Assembly: GCA_026127925.1 (NCBI GenBank)
Contig: JAJSLM010000007.1
Location: forward strand, 26,163-90,162
Direction: 5' to 3'
DNA length: 64,000 bases
Source of the DNA: Thermoplasmatales archaeon
GTDB lineage: Archaea; Thermoplasmatota; Thermoplasmata; Thermoplasmatales; Thermoplasmataceae
Of this stretch, positions 44,515-53,770 are shown in pieces. The position numbers and the translations under genes are program-made. The first letter of the stretch is position 1. The number at the start of each line of letters is the position of its first letter. The notes beneath the pieces were generated by a model. The model had not been told where the DNA came from. It saw nothing but the letters and a program-made list of their open reading frames with translations, and made no database searches.

Positions 44515-45841
44515 TGTACATCACCATATAAACAATACCGATAACTATCGGGACAATAGAGGAAAAAAGGGAAATAGCAGGCATCAGCTTGTTCTCTTCC
44601 TTGTAATCAGAAGAACCGTGGAAAAGCATTGAGCTAACGTTATAATTCATGGATATGAATGCAGCAGCAACAGCAATAGCAACAATAATAAACGCTGCGT
44701 ATTGATGTTCCTGCAGGAGACCAGCAAATATGAGGAATTCACCGAAGAATGTGCCAAAAGGAGGGGCACCTGTTACGGCGAGAGAGGAAAGGAGTAATGA
44801 GGATGAGGTAACCGGCATCGATCTGTAAATTCCTCCTACGTCGAGGATCTTGCTTTTGCCAGTAAAGCGTAGGATATTCCCGGAAGAATAGAAAGCTCCT
44901 GCTTTACCAAAGCTATGTGAAATCAACAGAAGAACGGCTCCAACGACACCGAAGGTTCCTCCAATAGCAAAACCCAAGAGAGCAAGATTCATATTCTCCA
45001 TTGTTGAGTATGCAAACATCCTCTTATAGCGCGTCTGATACCCTAAAAATATAGACGCTGCAACTATGGAAACAACTGCAAACCATACGTACAGATCTCT
45101 TATCGGATCAATCTGATATACCCGGTATAGCACGTACAGTGCAGTTGGCAATAAAACTCCAGAAAACATGGCACTTACAGGTGATGGCGCTTCACTGTGG
45201 GCATCGGGTAACCATGTATGCACTGGGAAAACACCAACTTTAGTTCCGAATCCAATCAGTGCTATTGCAACCGCGACGATAATCATCTTTGAATGAACAT
45301 GTGAGATTATAGCTGTCGAAACCTGCAATGTTCCTAACGAGTAATATATCAGAATCACTGAAAAAAAGGCAAAAGCTACACCTGCCGATACTATTATGAT
45401 GTATCTCCAAGTAGCTTCCAGAGAAGTGTCTGTCTTTTTTGCTATCAATAAAAGCGCTGACGATATTGTAGTTGCTTCTATACCTACCCACATCAGGCCG
45501 TAATTGTTTATCACCAGTGTGAAGAGCATAGAAACTGTAAACAGGTCCATGAGCATGTAATAATTATTATTTCGTATGCCCATTTTTGTTCCTTTTAGGT
45601 AGGCAGGTGAATAGACTAGCGATAGAACATAGATGGATAATACCATTAAAATGAAAATTATTGTGATATTATCTATGAAGAATATACCAAATGGCGGTCT
45701 GTAAAAATAAAGTAACATGGTTAGAATCAGGTCAATTATCCCAGCTGCAACGGAAGCATACTGTATTCTCAGTTTATAGAATAGAATGGAAACTGCAGGT
45801 ATAATTACCATAACTATGACTATGGATTCTCCAAGATTCAT
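44501..45841 (-). CDS. hyfF: HyfF/NuoN-type antiporter-like subunit
   Basis: A 446-residue membrane subunit with about 13-14 helices. Proton-channel residues of the family are visible: Glu in LMWVGIEATTISS, Lys and His in GFGTKVGVFPVHTWLPDAH followed by SEAPSPVSAMFSG, and His/Lys in the discontinuous helix region ISHSFGKAGAF. It is the second antiporter-like subunit of the complex besides HyfB. ATGA overlap with hyfE. Confidence 0.9.
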   Translation of the reverse strand: MNLGESIVIVMVIIPAVSILFYKLRIQYASVAAGIIDLILTMLLYFYRPPFGIFFIDNITIIFILMVLSIYVLSLVYSPAYLKGTKMGIRNNNYYMLMDLFTVSMLFTLVINNYGLMWVGIEATTISSALLLIAKKTDTSLEATWRYIIIVSAGVAFAFFSVILIYYSLGTLQVSTAIISHVHSKMIIVAVAIALIGFGTKVGVFPVHTWLPDAHSEAPSPVSAMFSGVLLPTALYVLYRVYQIDPIRDLYVWFAVVSIVAASIFLGYQTRYKRMFAYSTMENMNLALLGFAIGGTFGVVGAVLLLISHSFGKAGAFYSSGNILRFTGKSKILDVGGIYRSMPVTSSSLLLSSLAVTGAPPFGTFFGEFLIFAGLLQEHQYAAFIIVAIAVAAAFISMNYNVSSMLFHGSSDYKEENKLMPAISLFSSIVPIVIGIVYMVMYSAVV

Positions 45842-46482
45842 CCTTTCAGTTCCTCCATTCTTTCATGATGCAACTTTTCAATAGCTACTATTGAAGATAT
45901 AACTACGAGCGCTAGAACGTCCAGGAACACACTAGCCTCGATTATTATCGGGATCGGAAGAAGGAAGATAGCGAAAAGAACTAGGGCATTTTCTTCTTCC
46001 ACGTATCCTATTATCTGGGTAAAAGTGGTTTTTCTCGAAGCAATCAAAAATAGTCCCTGAAAAAAAAGCATTAAAGGAAAAACAAGAACCGTAGAATCCC
46101 CAACAAAACTGTGGAGTGTTATGCCAGAAAATATGACAGAATAAATTAGGATCACCGAGACCACTATAAAAATCAGGTCCACAAGGAAAAGGTAAGGGAC
46201 ATTTACTCCCTTTTCGTATAGGTATTTTTTTGATTCAGGCACTTTCCTCTCTAGAAAAAAATTAACAAGGAATGCTCTCATTGCTATTATTAAGATACCC
46301 AATATGAAAAAATCAAGAGATTTTTCAACAAACCCCATTATGAATGCTATTACGGCTATTAGAACAGATTGAACGGATTGCCCCCTTATCATCGATATGA
46401 CAAACTCCTGTCCCTGAATGTAAAATGCGGAAATGGCGACGAATGCCGATAGCAAGTATATTATCGGAGCAATGGAGATCAC
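45838..46482 (-). CDS. hyfE: HyfE-type membrane subunit
   Basis: A 214-residue protein with six predicted helices. The central part, with an acidic YVEEENALVLFAIF segment, aligns in form with HyfE, whose C-terminal half resembles NuoK and holds the membrane Glu residues in the proton path. It overlaps hyfC and hyfF by 4 nt. Short HyfE proteins of this size are usual in hydrogenase-4-type operons, which supports the C-E-F-G-I order. Confidence 0.82.
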   Translation of the reverse strand: MISIAPIIYLLSAFVAISAFYIQGQEFVISMIRGQSVQSVLIAVIAFIMGFVEKSLDFFILGILIIAMRAFLVNFFLERKVPESKKYLYEKGVNVPYLFLVDLIFIVVSVILIYSVIFSGITLHSFVGDSTVLVFPLMLFFQGLFLIASRKTTFTQIIGYVEEENALVLFAIFLLPIPIIIEASVFLDVLALVVISSIVAIEKLHHERMEELKG

Positions 46483-47423
46483 ATGATCACCTCAGAGAAA
46501 ATCAGGAACAGGATTGAAAAAGTGAAGGCAGCTGCAAGGTAGTCGATCACTCTGAACAATCTTAGTTTTGCAAGAGTGGTTTCAACAATTAACACTATGA
46601 CTATCAGCAGTAGCCACTTAACAAACATAACCGGCATATCCAAAAGGAAGTATGGATACCCAGAAAAAAGTCCCCAAGGAACAAAGAATACATTTAGAAA
46701 CACTGCTCCAAGAAGATATTGCTTTATATATGAAGACCACTTGTTTATCGCAAGAAGTTTTCCACTGTATTCATAGTTTAAAGCTGCATCTATCATTCCA
46801 AGTTCTTGAAGACCCTCGCTCTCAATTGGTATCTTTCCAGTTTCGTATAAGAATATCATGAAGAATGCAAGTGACGAAAAGACATGAGTCAGGGATATCA
46901 ATGAAACTGGATAGGAGATCAGATATCCATTTGTAATGTAAGGATCATCTGTTCCGGTTAATAAGGCAACAGCAATGAATACGGTTATTAGCGTTCCCTC
47001 GGAAAGAAACGTGAAAGAGGCGCTTCTAGTAATACCGAGTGCAACAAAATTGCTGTTAGAATCCATTGCAGCGGACATCTTTAAAAATCCAGCGAATGAG
47101 AAGAGAATAGCTCCACCCAGGAAATCAGCAGAGGCCGTAAAAAATATTGGAACCGGGATAACGACCGGAATTATTAGGGCAATAAGAGAATACGTTCCAA
47201 AAGCAATATACGGAAGATACCGGAATAAAAGACCGGAACCTTCGGGAATTATTGTGGTTTTATTAAGTAACTTGAAAATGTCATAATATGGCTGGAATAT
47301 GCTTGGCCCTTTGCGTGATTCAACGCGTGCTTTTAAAGTTGCTAGAATTCCAGCGTACAAGGGAGCTGTGAGTACTAAGAAAAAATATTGCGTGATAGTT
47401 TCTGTCAGAGTAACTAGGTACAT
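46479..47423 (-). CDS. hyfC: HyfC/NuoH-type membrane subunit
   Basis: A 314-residue protein with eight helices. The conserved ARVESRKGPSIFQPYYDIFK loop (32-51) is the HyfC/NuoH contact with the hydrophilic arm. YETGKIPIESEG (about 193-204) is the second conserved acidic loop, and NuoH-like acidic residues recur in later loops. It is the first gene of the operon. A TATA-like ATTTAAATAAAT lies about 100 nt upstream, giving a leader of about 70 nt that contains a perfect inverted repeat. Confidence 0.9.
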   Translation of the reverse strand: MYLVTLTETITQYFFLVLTAPLYAGILATLKARVESRKGPSIFQPYYDIFKLLNKTTIIPEGSGLLFRYLPYIAFGTYSLIALIIPVVIPVPIFFTASADFLGGAILFSFAGFLKMSAAMDSNSNFVALGITRSASFTFLSEGTLITVFIAVALLTGTDDPYITNGYLISYPVSLISLTHVFSSLAFFMIFLYETGKIPIESEGLQELGMIDAALNYEYSGKLLAINKWSSYIKQYLLGAVFLNVFFVPWGLFSGYPYFLLDMPVMFVKWLLLIVIVLIVETTLAKLRLFRVIDYLAAAFTFSILFLIFSEVIM

Positions 47424-47976
47424 TATGAATCACCAAACACAGCTAGGCGTTATCAGCCAGCTGAAGCCAGCGATTCACACTGTGGAAACGCCATTCCACA
47501 CTTGGTCGATGATATTTCAGATTTATTTAAATGTTAGTGGTTCTCTCATAATCACGATACCATAATGTTTCGGGCATACAACATATAAAATTTGAATCTA
47601 AAGAGGCTATAGTTGATAATATCTGGGGGTAGAATTCTAAAATTTTCTGGAAGCATTATCTGAGTCTTTTTAAATGTGTTTAAAGACAATAGTATGATTT
47701 TTTTCTAGCTTACCTTGGTACGCGCAAGGACGGGAAGGCCGAGACATGGAAGCAAGTAGACTGGAAATGGATTTTAAAGTGGATTTATTTTAAATATAAA
47801 AAATGTTTAGGTATTATTAACATTTGAGGGCGCATAATGTATCAATATTGGTCTATATAAATAGCGGATGATCCGTTAGTTTTCGAGAGTATCCTTCTAC
47901 CTATTTTTGATATCTACAATGTCAAAAGAGAACTGGCTCTAAAAATAATTATAATTGCATTTAGGGCATCAAAGGT
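47424..47976. other. 553-nt intergenic region between Ehr operon and arsR
   Basis: It holds the hyfC promoter and inverted repeat (right of 47423), and no clear gene. On the + strand an open stretch without a start codon (47693-47827) reads YLGTRKDGKAETWKQVDWK and then becomes Lys/Ile-rich; the W-x-x-V-D-W-K pattern recalls group II intron reverse transcriptase N-termini but is too short to trust. A TTTTTAAATGTG box precedes it (about 47668-47679), so a non-coding RNA here cannot be excluded. Confidence 0.35.
47481..47500 (-). promoter_or_regulatory. inverted repeat in the leader of the Ehr operon
   Basis: TGTGGAAACGCCATTCCACA has perfect 7-bp arms around six bases. It lies between the hyfC TATA box (about 47519-47530) and the ATG at 47423, so it would be within or at the start of the mRNA. 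It may be an operator or an RNA hairpin controlling the operon. Confidence 0.5.
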
Positions 47977-48327
47977 TCATCGCTCTACTGTTTCTTCTAA
48001 TTTGTAAAAATCTCCCAACTCTTTCAAGAATGCCAGCACATATGAATAATTTTTATTGATACTATAGTATGTGTATTTGCCTCTCTCGGTTTTTTTCAAA
48101 AACCCCGTGTGATAGAGTTTTTGAAGATGAAGCGTAACGCTTGACTGGGAAAGATTCAATACAGGTTCTAGATCGCAAGCGCATAATTCCCCATATTTAT
48201 CAAGCTCAAGAAGAATTGCTATCCTATACTTGTTTGCAAGAGCATTGATACCTTCTTGCAAGTTTTCGTATGCGTCAGCATGTATTGGTGGCAATTTCTT
48301 GACAGGGCAGCCTACTTTATCTGTCAT
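47977..48327 (-). CDS. arsR: ArsR/SmtB-family metalloregulator
   Basis: A 116-residue winged-helix repressor. ELCACDLE (about 47-54), at the start of the recognition helix region, matches the ELCVCDL arsenic-sensing motif of ArsR, with two cysteines, plus an N-terminal Cys7. SQSSVTLHLQKLYHTGFL is the DNA-recognition helix. It is translated from a GGAG Shine-Dalgarno 9 nt upstream and follows the efflux gene in the same direction, so it probably senses arsenite or antimonite and represses this pair. Confidence 0.9.
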   Translation of the reverse strand: MTDKVGCPVKKLPPIHADAYENLQEGINALANKYRIAILLELDKYGELCACDLEPVLNLSQSSVTLHLQKLYHTGFLKKTERGKYTYYSINKNYSYVLAFLKELGDFYKLEETVER

Positions 48328-48392
48328 TACGTTTTTCTCCAGATATTGTTATTTCTGTCTTATTAATAGTGTTTTGCTTCCTCTCCCGGAGA

Positions 48393-49682
48393 CTAGATAA
48401 TCATTACTATCCAAAGGGCAAGTAGCGTAAGTGTTAGCACAGGCAACGCAATGAGGAATCCTACCTTCATGTAGTAGCCGTAACTTATGTTTATACCACC
48501 TTTCCTCTGAAGGGTGTATATCCACAGCATGGTTGCAAGGGATCCTATTGGTGTAAACTTTGGGCCTATGTCGTTTCCTATAACATTTGTGTAAATCAGA
48601 TAATTTGGATAACTCGTTATATGGGATATTGAAAGAGCACCTATTAGAACGGAGGGCATATTATTCATTCCAGCGGCCATGGTTCCAAAGAAATATCCTG
48701 AAAGTATCGCAGGTATCGGACCAGGGAATCTCAAGATATCCACAATAATCATTGCTATTATGTTAGTTAATCCTTCACGGCCCATACCAAAGACGATCAG
48801 ATACATCCCAAATGAAAAGATAACGATCTGCCATGGGGCTTCCTTGAGTATCTTAGGTATATCAATACTTGATTCGAATTTTGTCAACAACAGAAGAAAA
48901 ATGGCAGCCGCCGAAGCAATAAACGCGATGGGAATGGAATACATACTTCCAATAGCATATGCTGCTATGAGAATAATGATGATCGGTAGCGCCGCTTTGA
49001 ATATCTTTGACTCTCTTATAGCAGACTTTGGATCTCCAAGTGCAATCCAATCGTAGGATCTTGGAATAGAATGTCTGTAAAATAACAGGAGAAGCGAAAG
49101 AGACGCAAGTATTGAAATTATGTCTGGGAAAATCATTATTTTTGTATAGCCAATAAAGTTAAGCTTGAAGTACGTCAAACTAACTATATTTACTAGGTTG
49201 CTTACAGGAAGAGGAAGACTGGCAGAATCTGCAATAAATCCTGTTGCCATAATAAATGGAATGATGTATTTCTTTTCAACCTTCAACCGGTACAGCATGG
49301 AATACACAATTGGAGTGAGGAGCAACGCTGTGCCATCGTTGGCGAATATTGCAGATATCATTGCACCAAGAATCACTATAAAGACAAAGAGCAAAACCCC
49401 ATTTCCTTTAGCGAACCTTGAAATCCTAATTGCGGCGTATTCAAAGATGCCTGCCTCGTCAAAGATCAAAGAGATAATTATTATTGCAACAAATGTAAAA
49501 GTTGCATTCCAGACAATTCCCCAGACTTCTAATACGTTTGACAGGGTTATAATTCCGAGAAAGTAACTCAGGACTGCACCTATCAAGGTCCAGTATCCTA
49601 CTCCCACATGTTTTGGATTCTTCAGGACCAGAATGAGTGTGGCTACAAAAATAAGTATGGAAATTAAAAAATAAATTGTCAT
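48393..49682 (-). CDS. arsB: ArsB/NhaD-type anion efflux permease
   Basis: A 429-residue ion transporter superfamily protein with about 11-12 helices. The motif AIFANDGTALLLTPIV in the first half and NNMPSVLIGA in the second are the two inverted-repeat substrate regions of ArsB-type permeases. With the ArsR gene 65 nt downstream it most likely exports arsenite. Start set at ATG 49682; an in-frame TTG at 49697 would add five residues. No arsC or arsA is present. Confidence 0.86.
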   Translation of the reverse strand: MTIYFLISILIFVATLILVLKNPKHVGVGYWTLIGAVLSYFLGIITLSNVLEVWGIVWNATFTFVAIIIISLIFDEAGIFEYAAIRISRFAKGNGVLLFVFIVILGAMISAIFANDGTALLLTPIVYSMLYRLKVEKKYIIPFIMATGFIADSASLPLPVSNLVNIVSLTYFKLNFIGYTKIMIFPDIISILASLSLLLLFYRHSIPRSYDWIALGDPKSAIRESKIFKAALPIIIILIAAYAIGSMYSIPIAFIASAAAIFLLLLTKFESSIDIPKILKEAPWQIVIFSFGMYLIVFGMGREGLTNIIAMIIVDILRFPGPIPAILSGYFFGTMAAGMNNMPSVLIGALSISHITSYPNYLIYTNVIGNDIGPKFTPIGSLATMLWIYTLQRKGGINISYGYYMKVGFLIALPVLTLTLLALWIVMII

Positions 49683-50396
49683 ACTATAATTTACCAACTA
49701 TGCATTAGTCCAATAGTCTGTCGGTTAAGTGATTTCTTATGGCACAGAACTCAGATCTCTTATAATACACTCTAATCATTCCGCTATATTCTTTGTGGTT
49801 TTCACTATGGTTCCAGGATCTGATCCGTTTTCCGATCGAATATTATATAAAATTCTCATTCCTTCTATACAATGATCATAATCATTCATAATTACATTCC
49901 CTGTTGTGCTTTAAAGCAAATTATACTGTCATATTTAGATATTACGATATGATTATCACCCCCTCACGATTCTTGCAAAAGGTCGTTTGATTAATGATAT
50001 ATTGAATAACTTCATCTCAATTGTAAAGATATATTCAGTTGTTCTCGTCAAGGCTTTATTCCTCGCCGAAAAATATAAAATTTAGGTTTGTGTGAAAAAC
50101 TGTGTTGGCTCTATGTTATATATTTTTAGGACTCTGACGACCTTGAAGTTATAATCTGAAACTGCAAAATCTTGTAAATTTTGGAACTTCGGGTTACAAA
50201 TATTTGTGGTTGCTGTAGCAATAAATGTAATAATTCTATTTATTCGCACAAGTACCAAGAAGCTTGATGTGTTGATAAGAAACAAGGAACAGACATAGCC
50301 CTTAACCAGTAAACTTTGTTGAAAACATTCGGTTTGGAATACCACTAAAAAGTAATGGATTATGATATCACGATCTCTTGAGATTAGAAAGACAAG
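49683..50396. other. 714-nt region without a recognisable gene
   Basis: This A/T-rich stretch between arsB and the next gene contains only short open frames. The longest (50082-50345 on the minus strand, 87 codons) has no family features or ordered composition. No tRNA-like cloverleaf, clear hairpin or repeat was seen. The left end must hold the arsB promoter. It may be remnant DNA. Confidence 0.4.
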
Positions 50397-50978
50397 TTAA
50401 GATTTTATTATTCCAGTGGCCTTTAATTCGATCTTTTCTTTAAAAGCTTTAAAATTCCTATCGCTCTGTTCTTCGCGAACACCCTTAGATTCCCAGAATT
50501 TTTTGAAAAAATACGCCAGATTGAAAGGGTCAGGACTCATGTAATCAAGATTTGCTTTGACGAAGTTAGCCATTTCCTTAGCCAGTTTGTCAGGGTCTTG
50601 AGCTATTAATTCAGAAACACCAAGTTTATGTTCATCCGAAACGCTTGGAGCTGAGGAAATTTCATGGCCAATTGCTTGGGACAAATCCTGATCTATAAGA
50701 AAAACATTTAAAAATCCCTCAATAATAAATCCGACAGCAGCTGGTTCGGTAGACTCTGGAGTTTCAGGGTTTTCATTTTCCGGATGCAAAGGTGTATATG
50801 TATAAATCACTCGTTTATCCAGTGATTTCGCAAAATCAAGGAATTTATAAACATCGGTCCCACTCCATACCAAGACGTGTTCAGAATCCTTTTTAAATAG
50901 ATATTTTGAGGGATAAACAAGAAAATTTTTGTTCAGATATCCGATCAAATCCTTCTTGTTGTCTTTATCAATGGCCAT
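50397..50978 (-). CDS. hypothetical protein
   Basis: A 193-residue acidic soluble protein that I do not recognise. An alpha/beta start (HVLVWSGTDVYKFLDFAKSLDKRVIYTY) is followed by a Pro/Glu-rich linker (HPENENPETPESTEPAAVG) and a helical C-terminal half (LIAQDPDKLAKEMANFVKANL, YFFKKFWESKGVREEQ). No catalytic motif, cysteine or membrane helix. It has its own promoter region divergent from the M13 peptidase gene. Confidence 0.6.
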   Translation of the reverse strand: MAIDKDNKKDLIGYLNKNFLVYPSKYLFKKDSEHVLVWSGTDVYKFLDFAKSLDKRVIYTYTPLHPENENPETPESTEPAAVGFIIEGFLNVFLIDQDLSQAIGHEISSAPSVSDEHKLGVSELIAQDPDKLAKEMANFVKANLDYMSPDPFNLAYFFKKFWESKGVREEQSDRNFKAFKEKIELKATGIIKS

Positions 50979-51108
50979 ACTTAGTAATCCAATACCAAGT
51001 ATTTAAATTTAGCAAAAAAATATCTTCGCAGATTTGAGGAGGAGAAGTGAAGAAGGATTCCTCTCGTTGCAAGATTCCGGGATAGTTCCTTGCTGACATA
51101 ACTAAAAA

Positions 51109-51116
51109 TTTAATAA
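51109..51116 (+). promoter_or_regulatory. TATA box deciding the M13 peptidase start
   Basis: TTTAATAA lies about 25 nt upstream of ATG 51137, the leaderless distance, whereas the in-frame TTG at 51119 is almost inside the box. This supports starting the protein at 51137. Confidence 0.6.
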
Positions 51117-51136
51117 TTTTGGTTCTCTGGGGTCTG

Positions 51137-53131
51137 ATGAATAAAAATACAGAAAACAAAGAAACACGTCCAGAAGCTCCAAAGTTCTCTTTGGAATACA
51201 TGGATTTTGAGAAAAACCCGTTCACGGATTTCTATGGTTATGCGTGTGGAAATTGGATGAATACTCACGCAATCCCTGAAGATAAAACGAGATGGGGTGC
51301 GTTCAACGAACTAATAGAACGAAATACATACATTCTTCGTGATATCCTTGAGGAATGCTCCAAAGATACTGGTAATTCAAGATCAAGTGTTAAGGATTTC
51401 CTCGGCAAGTTCTATATTTCAGCAATGGATGAGAGCACAATTGAAAGACTTGGATTTTCCCCTATAAACGATCTGATGACAATGGTCGATAGCATAAAGT
51501 CAATTGAAGATATGAAAAAAGTTATCCCCTACCTTCACTCAATAGGCATTCCATGTTTTTTTGATTTTTATGCTGAACCTGATGAGAAAAATAGCGAATA
51601 TTACGCTCTGCATATTTATCAAGGCGGTATATCTTTACCTGACAGAGAATACTACCTCGCCAATTCTTTTTCTAAGTTGAGGGAAGAATATGAAAAGCAC
51701 ATTCAGAAGATGTTTCTGCTTTTTCGTCCATCTTTTGGAAACGTAGCATCACACTCTAGTACGGTTGTTAGGATTGAGAGGTTTCTGGCTCAAAATTCCA
51801 GGGCACGCGCAGATTTACGAGACGCTGAAAGGAATTACAATAAGATGAACTTAGAAAATCTAAGCAGTAAATACAAGCTTATCGACTTAAGGGATTACAT
51901 CGTCTCATTAAAAGTACCAAAAGTTCAGGAAGTCATAATAGGCCAGCCAGAGTTCTTTGAGGCACTTGATAGCCTATTCCTAAACGAAGGGATTGAAAAT
52001 TTGAAGATATACCTGATCTGGAAAATCTTAAATTTTTCTGCCCCATATATACATTCTGCAGCTTACAATGAGCATTTCGAATTTTTCAACAAAAAATTGC
52101 TCGGACAGGAGAAACCGGAACCTAGATGGAAGCGCTCAGTTTCTATAATCGACGCACTTGTCGGCGAAGCCCTTGGGCAACTCTATGTCGAAAGAGAATT
52201 TGGGGAATCAGCCAGACGGCGAATGGGAGAACTCGTCGAAGATATCAAATCGGTATTTCTAGAAAGGCTTAGAACAGTCGAGTGGATGAGCGAAACAACC
52301 AGACAAAAGGCTGTCAATAAATTTAAAAAATTAAGGACAAAGATTGGTTATCCTAAACGCTTCAGGGATTATTCATCCATAGAGATTCTTAAGGATGATT
52401 TCTTTGGCAATGTTTTAAGATCCATTAATTTTGAGGTCAGAAGGCAATTGGATCGTGTAGGCTCTTCTGTCGATAAAGACGAATGGCTCATGTCCCCTCC
52501 TACTGTGAACGCTTATTTTAACCCTACAGAGAATGAGATAGTGTTTCCAGCTGGAATTCTTCAACCGCCATTCTTTGACGATGAAATAGACGATGCAGTA
52601 AATTATGGCGCTATTGGAGCAGTAATATCTCATGAAATAACCCATGGCTTTGATGATCAGGGAAGACGGTTTGACGCAAATGGAAATTTAAACGAGTGGT
52701 GGACAGAAGAGGATATTGAAAAGTTCACAGAGAGAGCAAAGAAGGTTGTTGAGCTATATTCTTCACAGGAGATATTTCCAGGCGTACACATTAATGGTGA
52801 ACTGACGCTGGGAGAGAACATTGCTGATCTGGGGGGCATAAGCATAGCGTTTGAAGCCTTTCAGCGGCATAAAGCGCGCGATCCAACTACATCAACAGAA
52901 ACTGAAGGCATGACACCGGAGCAGCGATTTTTCATATCATATGCACAAATATGGCGAGCAAATGTACGTGAGCAGGAAGCTAGGCGGTTGATTACTATAG
53001 ATCCGCATTCCCCGGACAAGTTCCGCGCCATAATCCCGGCCACCAATCATGAAGCCTTCGAGAACGTTTTTGGATCATCTTATAGGCCTCCTGTTACCAC
53101 ACAGGTAAGTGAAAAGGTGAAAGTTTGGTAG
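51137..53131 (+). CDS. M13 family (neprilysin-like) zinc metallopeptidase
   Basis: A 664-residue peptidase with the M13 layout: N-terminal YACGNWMNTHAIPEDKTRWG, the substrate NAYFNPTENEIVFPAGILQP stretch (NAY/F with FPAGIL), the zinc site HEITH (about 499-503), the third ligand in GENIADLGG (Glu about 560), and the C-terminal RANVREQEARRLITIDPHSP with the stabilising His region. No signal peptide or membrane anchor is visible, so it is cytosolic, as in other Thermoplasmatales oligopeptide-degrading enzymes, probably downstream of the proteasome. Confidence 0.93.
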   Translation: MNKNTENKETRPEAPKFSLEYMDFEKNPFTDFYGYACGNWMNTHAIPEDKTRWGAFNELIERNTYILRDILEECSKDTGNSRSSVKDFLGKFYISAMDESTIERLGFSPINDLMTMVDSIKSIEDMKKVIPYLHSIGIPCFFDFYAEPDEKNSEYYALHIYQGGISLPDREYYLANSFSKLREEYEKHIQKMFLLFRPSFGNVASHSSTVVRIERFLAQNSRARADLRDAERNYNKMNLENLSSKYKLIDLRDYIVSLKVPKVQEVIIGQPEFFEALDSLFLNEGIENLKIYLIWKILNFSAPYIHSAAYNEHFEFFNKKLLGQEKPEPRWKRSVSIIDALVGEALGQLYVEREFGESARRRMGELVEDIKSVFLERLRTVEWMSETTRQKAVNKFKKLRTKIGYPKRFRDYSSIEILKDDFFGNVLRSINFEVRRQLDRVGSSVDKDEWLMSPPTVNAYFNPTENEIVFPAGILQPPFFDDEIDDAVNYGAIGAVISHEITHGFDDQGRRFDANGNLNEWWTEEDIEKFTERAKKVVELYSSQEIFPGVHINGELTLGENIADLGGISIAFEAFQRHKARDPTTSTETEGMTPEQRFFISYAQIWRANVREQEARRLITIDPHSPDKFRAIIPATNHEAFENVFGSSYRPPVTTQVSEKVKVW

Positions 53132-53160
53132 ATACAGGGGATCTTGGTTTCATGAACGGA

Positions 53161-53646
53161 TTATTTTTCTAGTTCTTCTACAGCTTCGCAAAGTTTCATC
53201 CGTTCGTTGGAATAACTCTCCTTTATCTTATCCTCTCTGAATCTTACGGTAGAATATATCGGGGCGCTTTGTGAATAGTCTTCCTGGACTGAGGCCATCG
53301 TACCTATAAAGAGTGAGTGATCAGGAAGGGAATTGTTAAAGGAGCTCAGTATAACCAAACTAAAATCTGCTGCCATGTAAAATGAGGATGGTGGAACCGT
53401 AAAAGCGATCGTACCTTTGTGTCTCTCCTTAAGGTTTTTTGTAGTTTGAGAGTTCGAATAAAGCGAAATGTACAATGAATGAGTCTTGGATATAACCGTC
53501 TGAAATGGTGATAACATTGCGAAATGTGGTCTTCCATCGGAGCTTATCGTAGAGATGAAAATTCCAATATCTAGTTCTTCGTCAGATTGGCATCCCAATA
53601 TATTCTTGACTTTCTCCGGAATTTTTCCATGAAGATCAACAGACAT
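53161..53646 (-). CDS. FMN-binding split-barrel (PNPOx-like) protein
   Basis: A 161-residue protein resembling the pyridoxamine 5'-phosphate oxidase-like split barrel: an N-terminal helix, the strand pair FISTISSDGRPHFAMLSPFQ (about 29-48), LYISLYSNSQTTKNLKERHKG (flavin phosphate loop with Ser/Gln/Thr) and a C-terminal helix. The flavin-dependent activity is not known. It is convergent with the M13 gene (29 nt). Moderate certainty: the pattern fits but key residues are few. Confidence 0.62.
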   Translation of the reverse strand: MSVDLHGKIPEKVKNILGCQSDEELDIGIFISTISSDGRPHFAMLSPFQTVISKTHSLYISLYSNSQTTKNLKERHKGTIAFTVPPSSFYMAADFSLVILSSFNNSLPDHSLFIGTMASVQEDYSQSAPIYSTVRFREDKIKESYSNERMKLCEAVEELEK

Positions 53647-53770
53647 ATCTCTCCTAATGTTGTTCGCTCTAAAATTATTTCTCTGCTCTAAAGTTATTAA
53701 CGAAATCAGCGTTACGTCTGATCCTCTTAATTTTACATTAATTTATTAATGGATAGCGTAATTTGCAAAG

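Noticed and set aside
50082..50345. 87-codon minus-strand frame in the gap after arsB
   Set aside because: No family features, disordered composition, and no promoter; probably chance.
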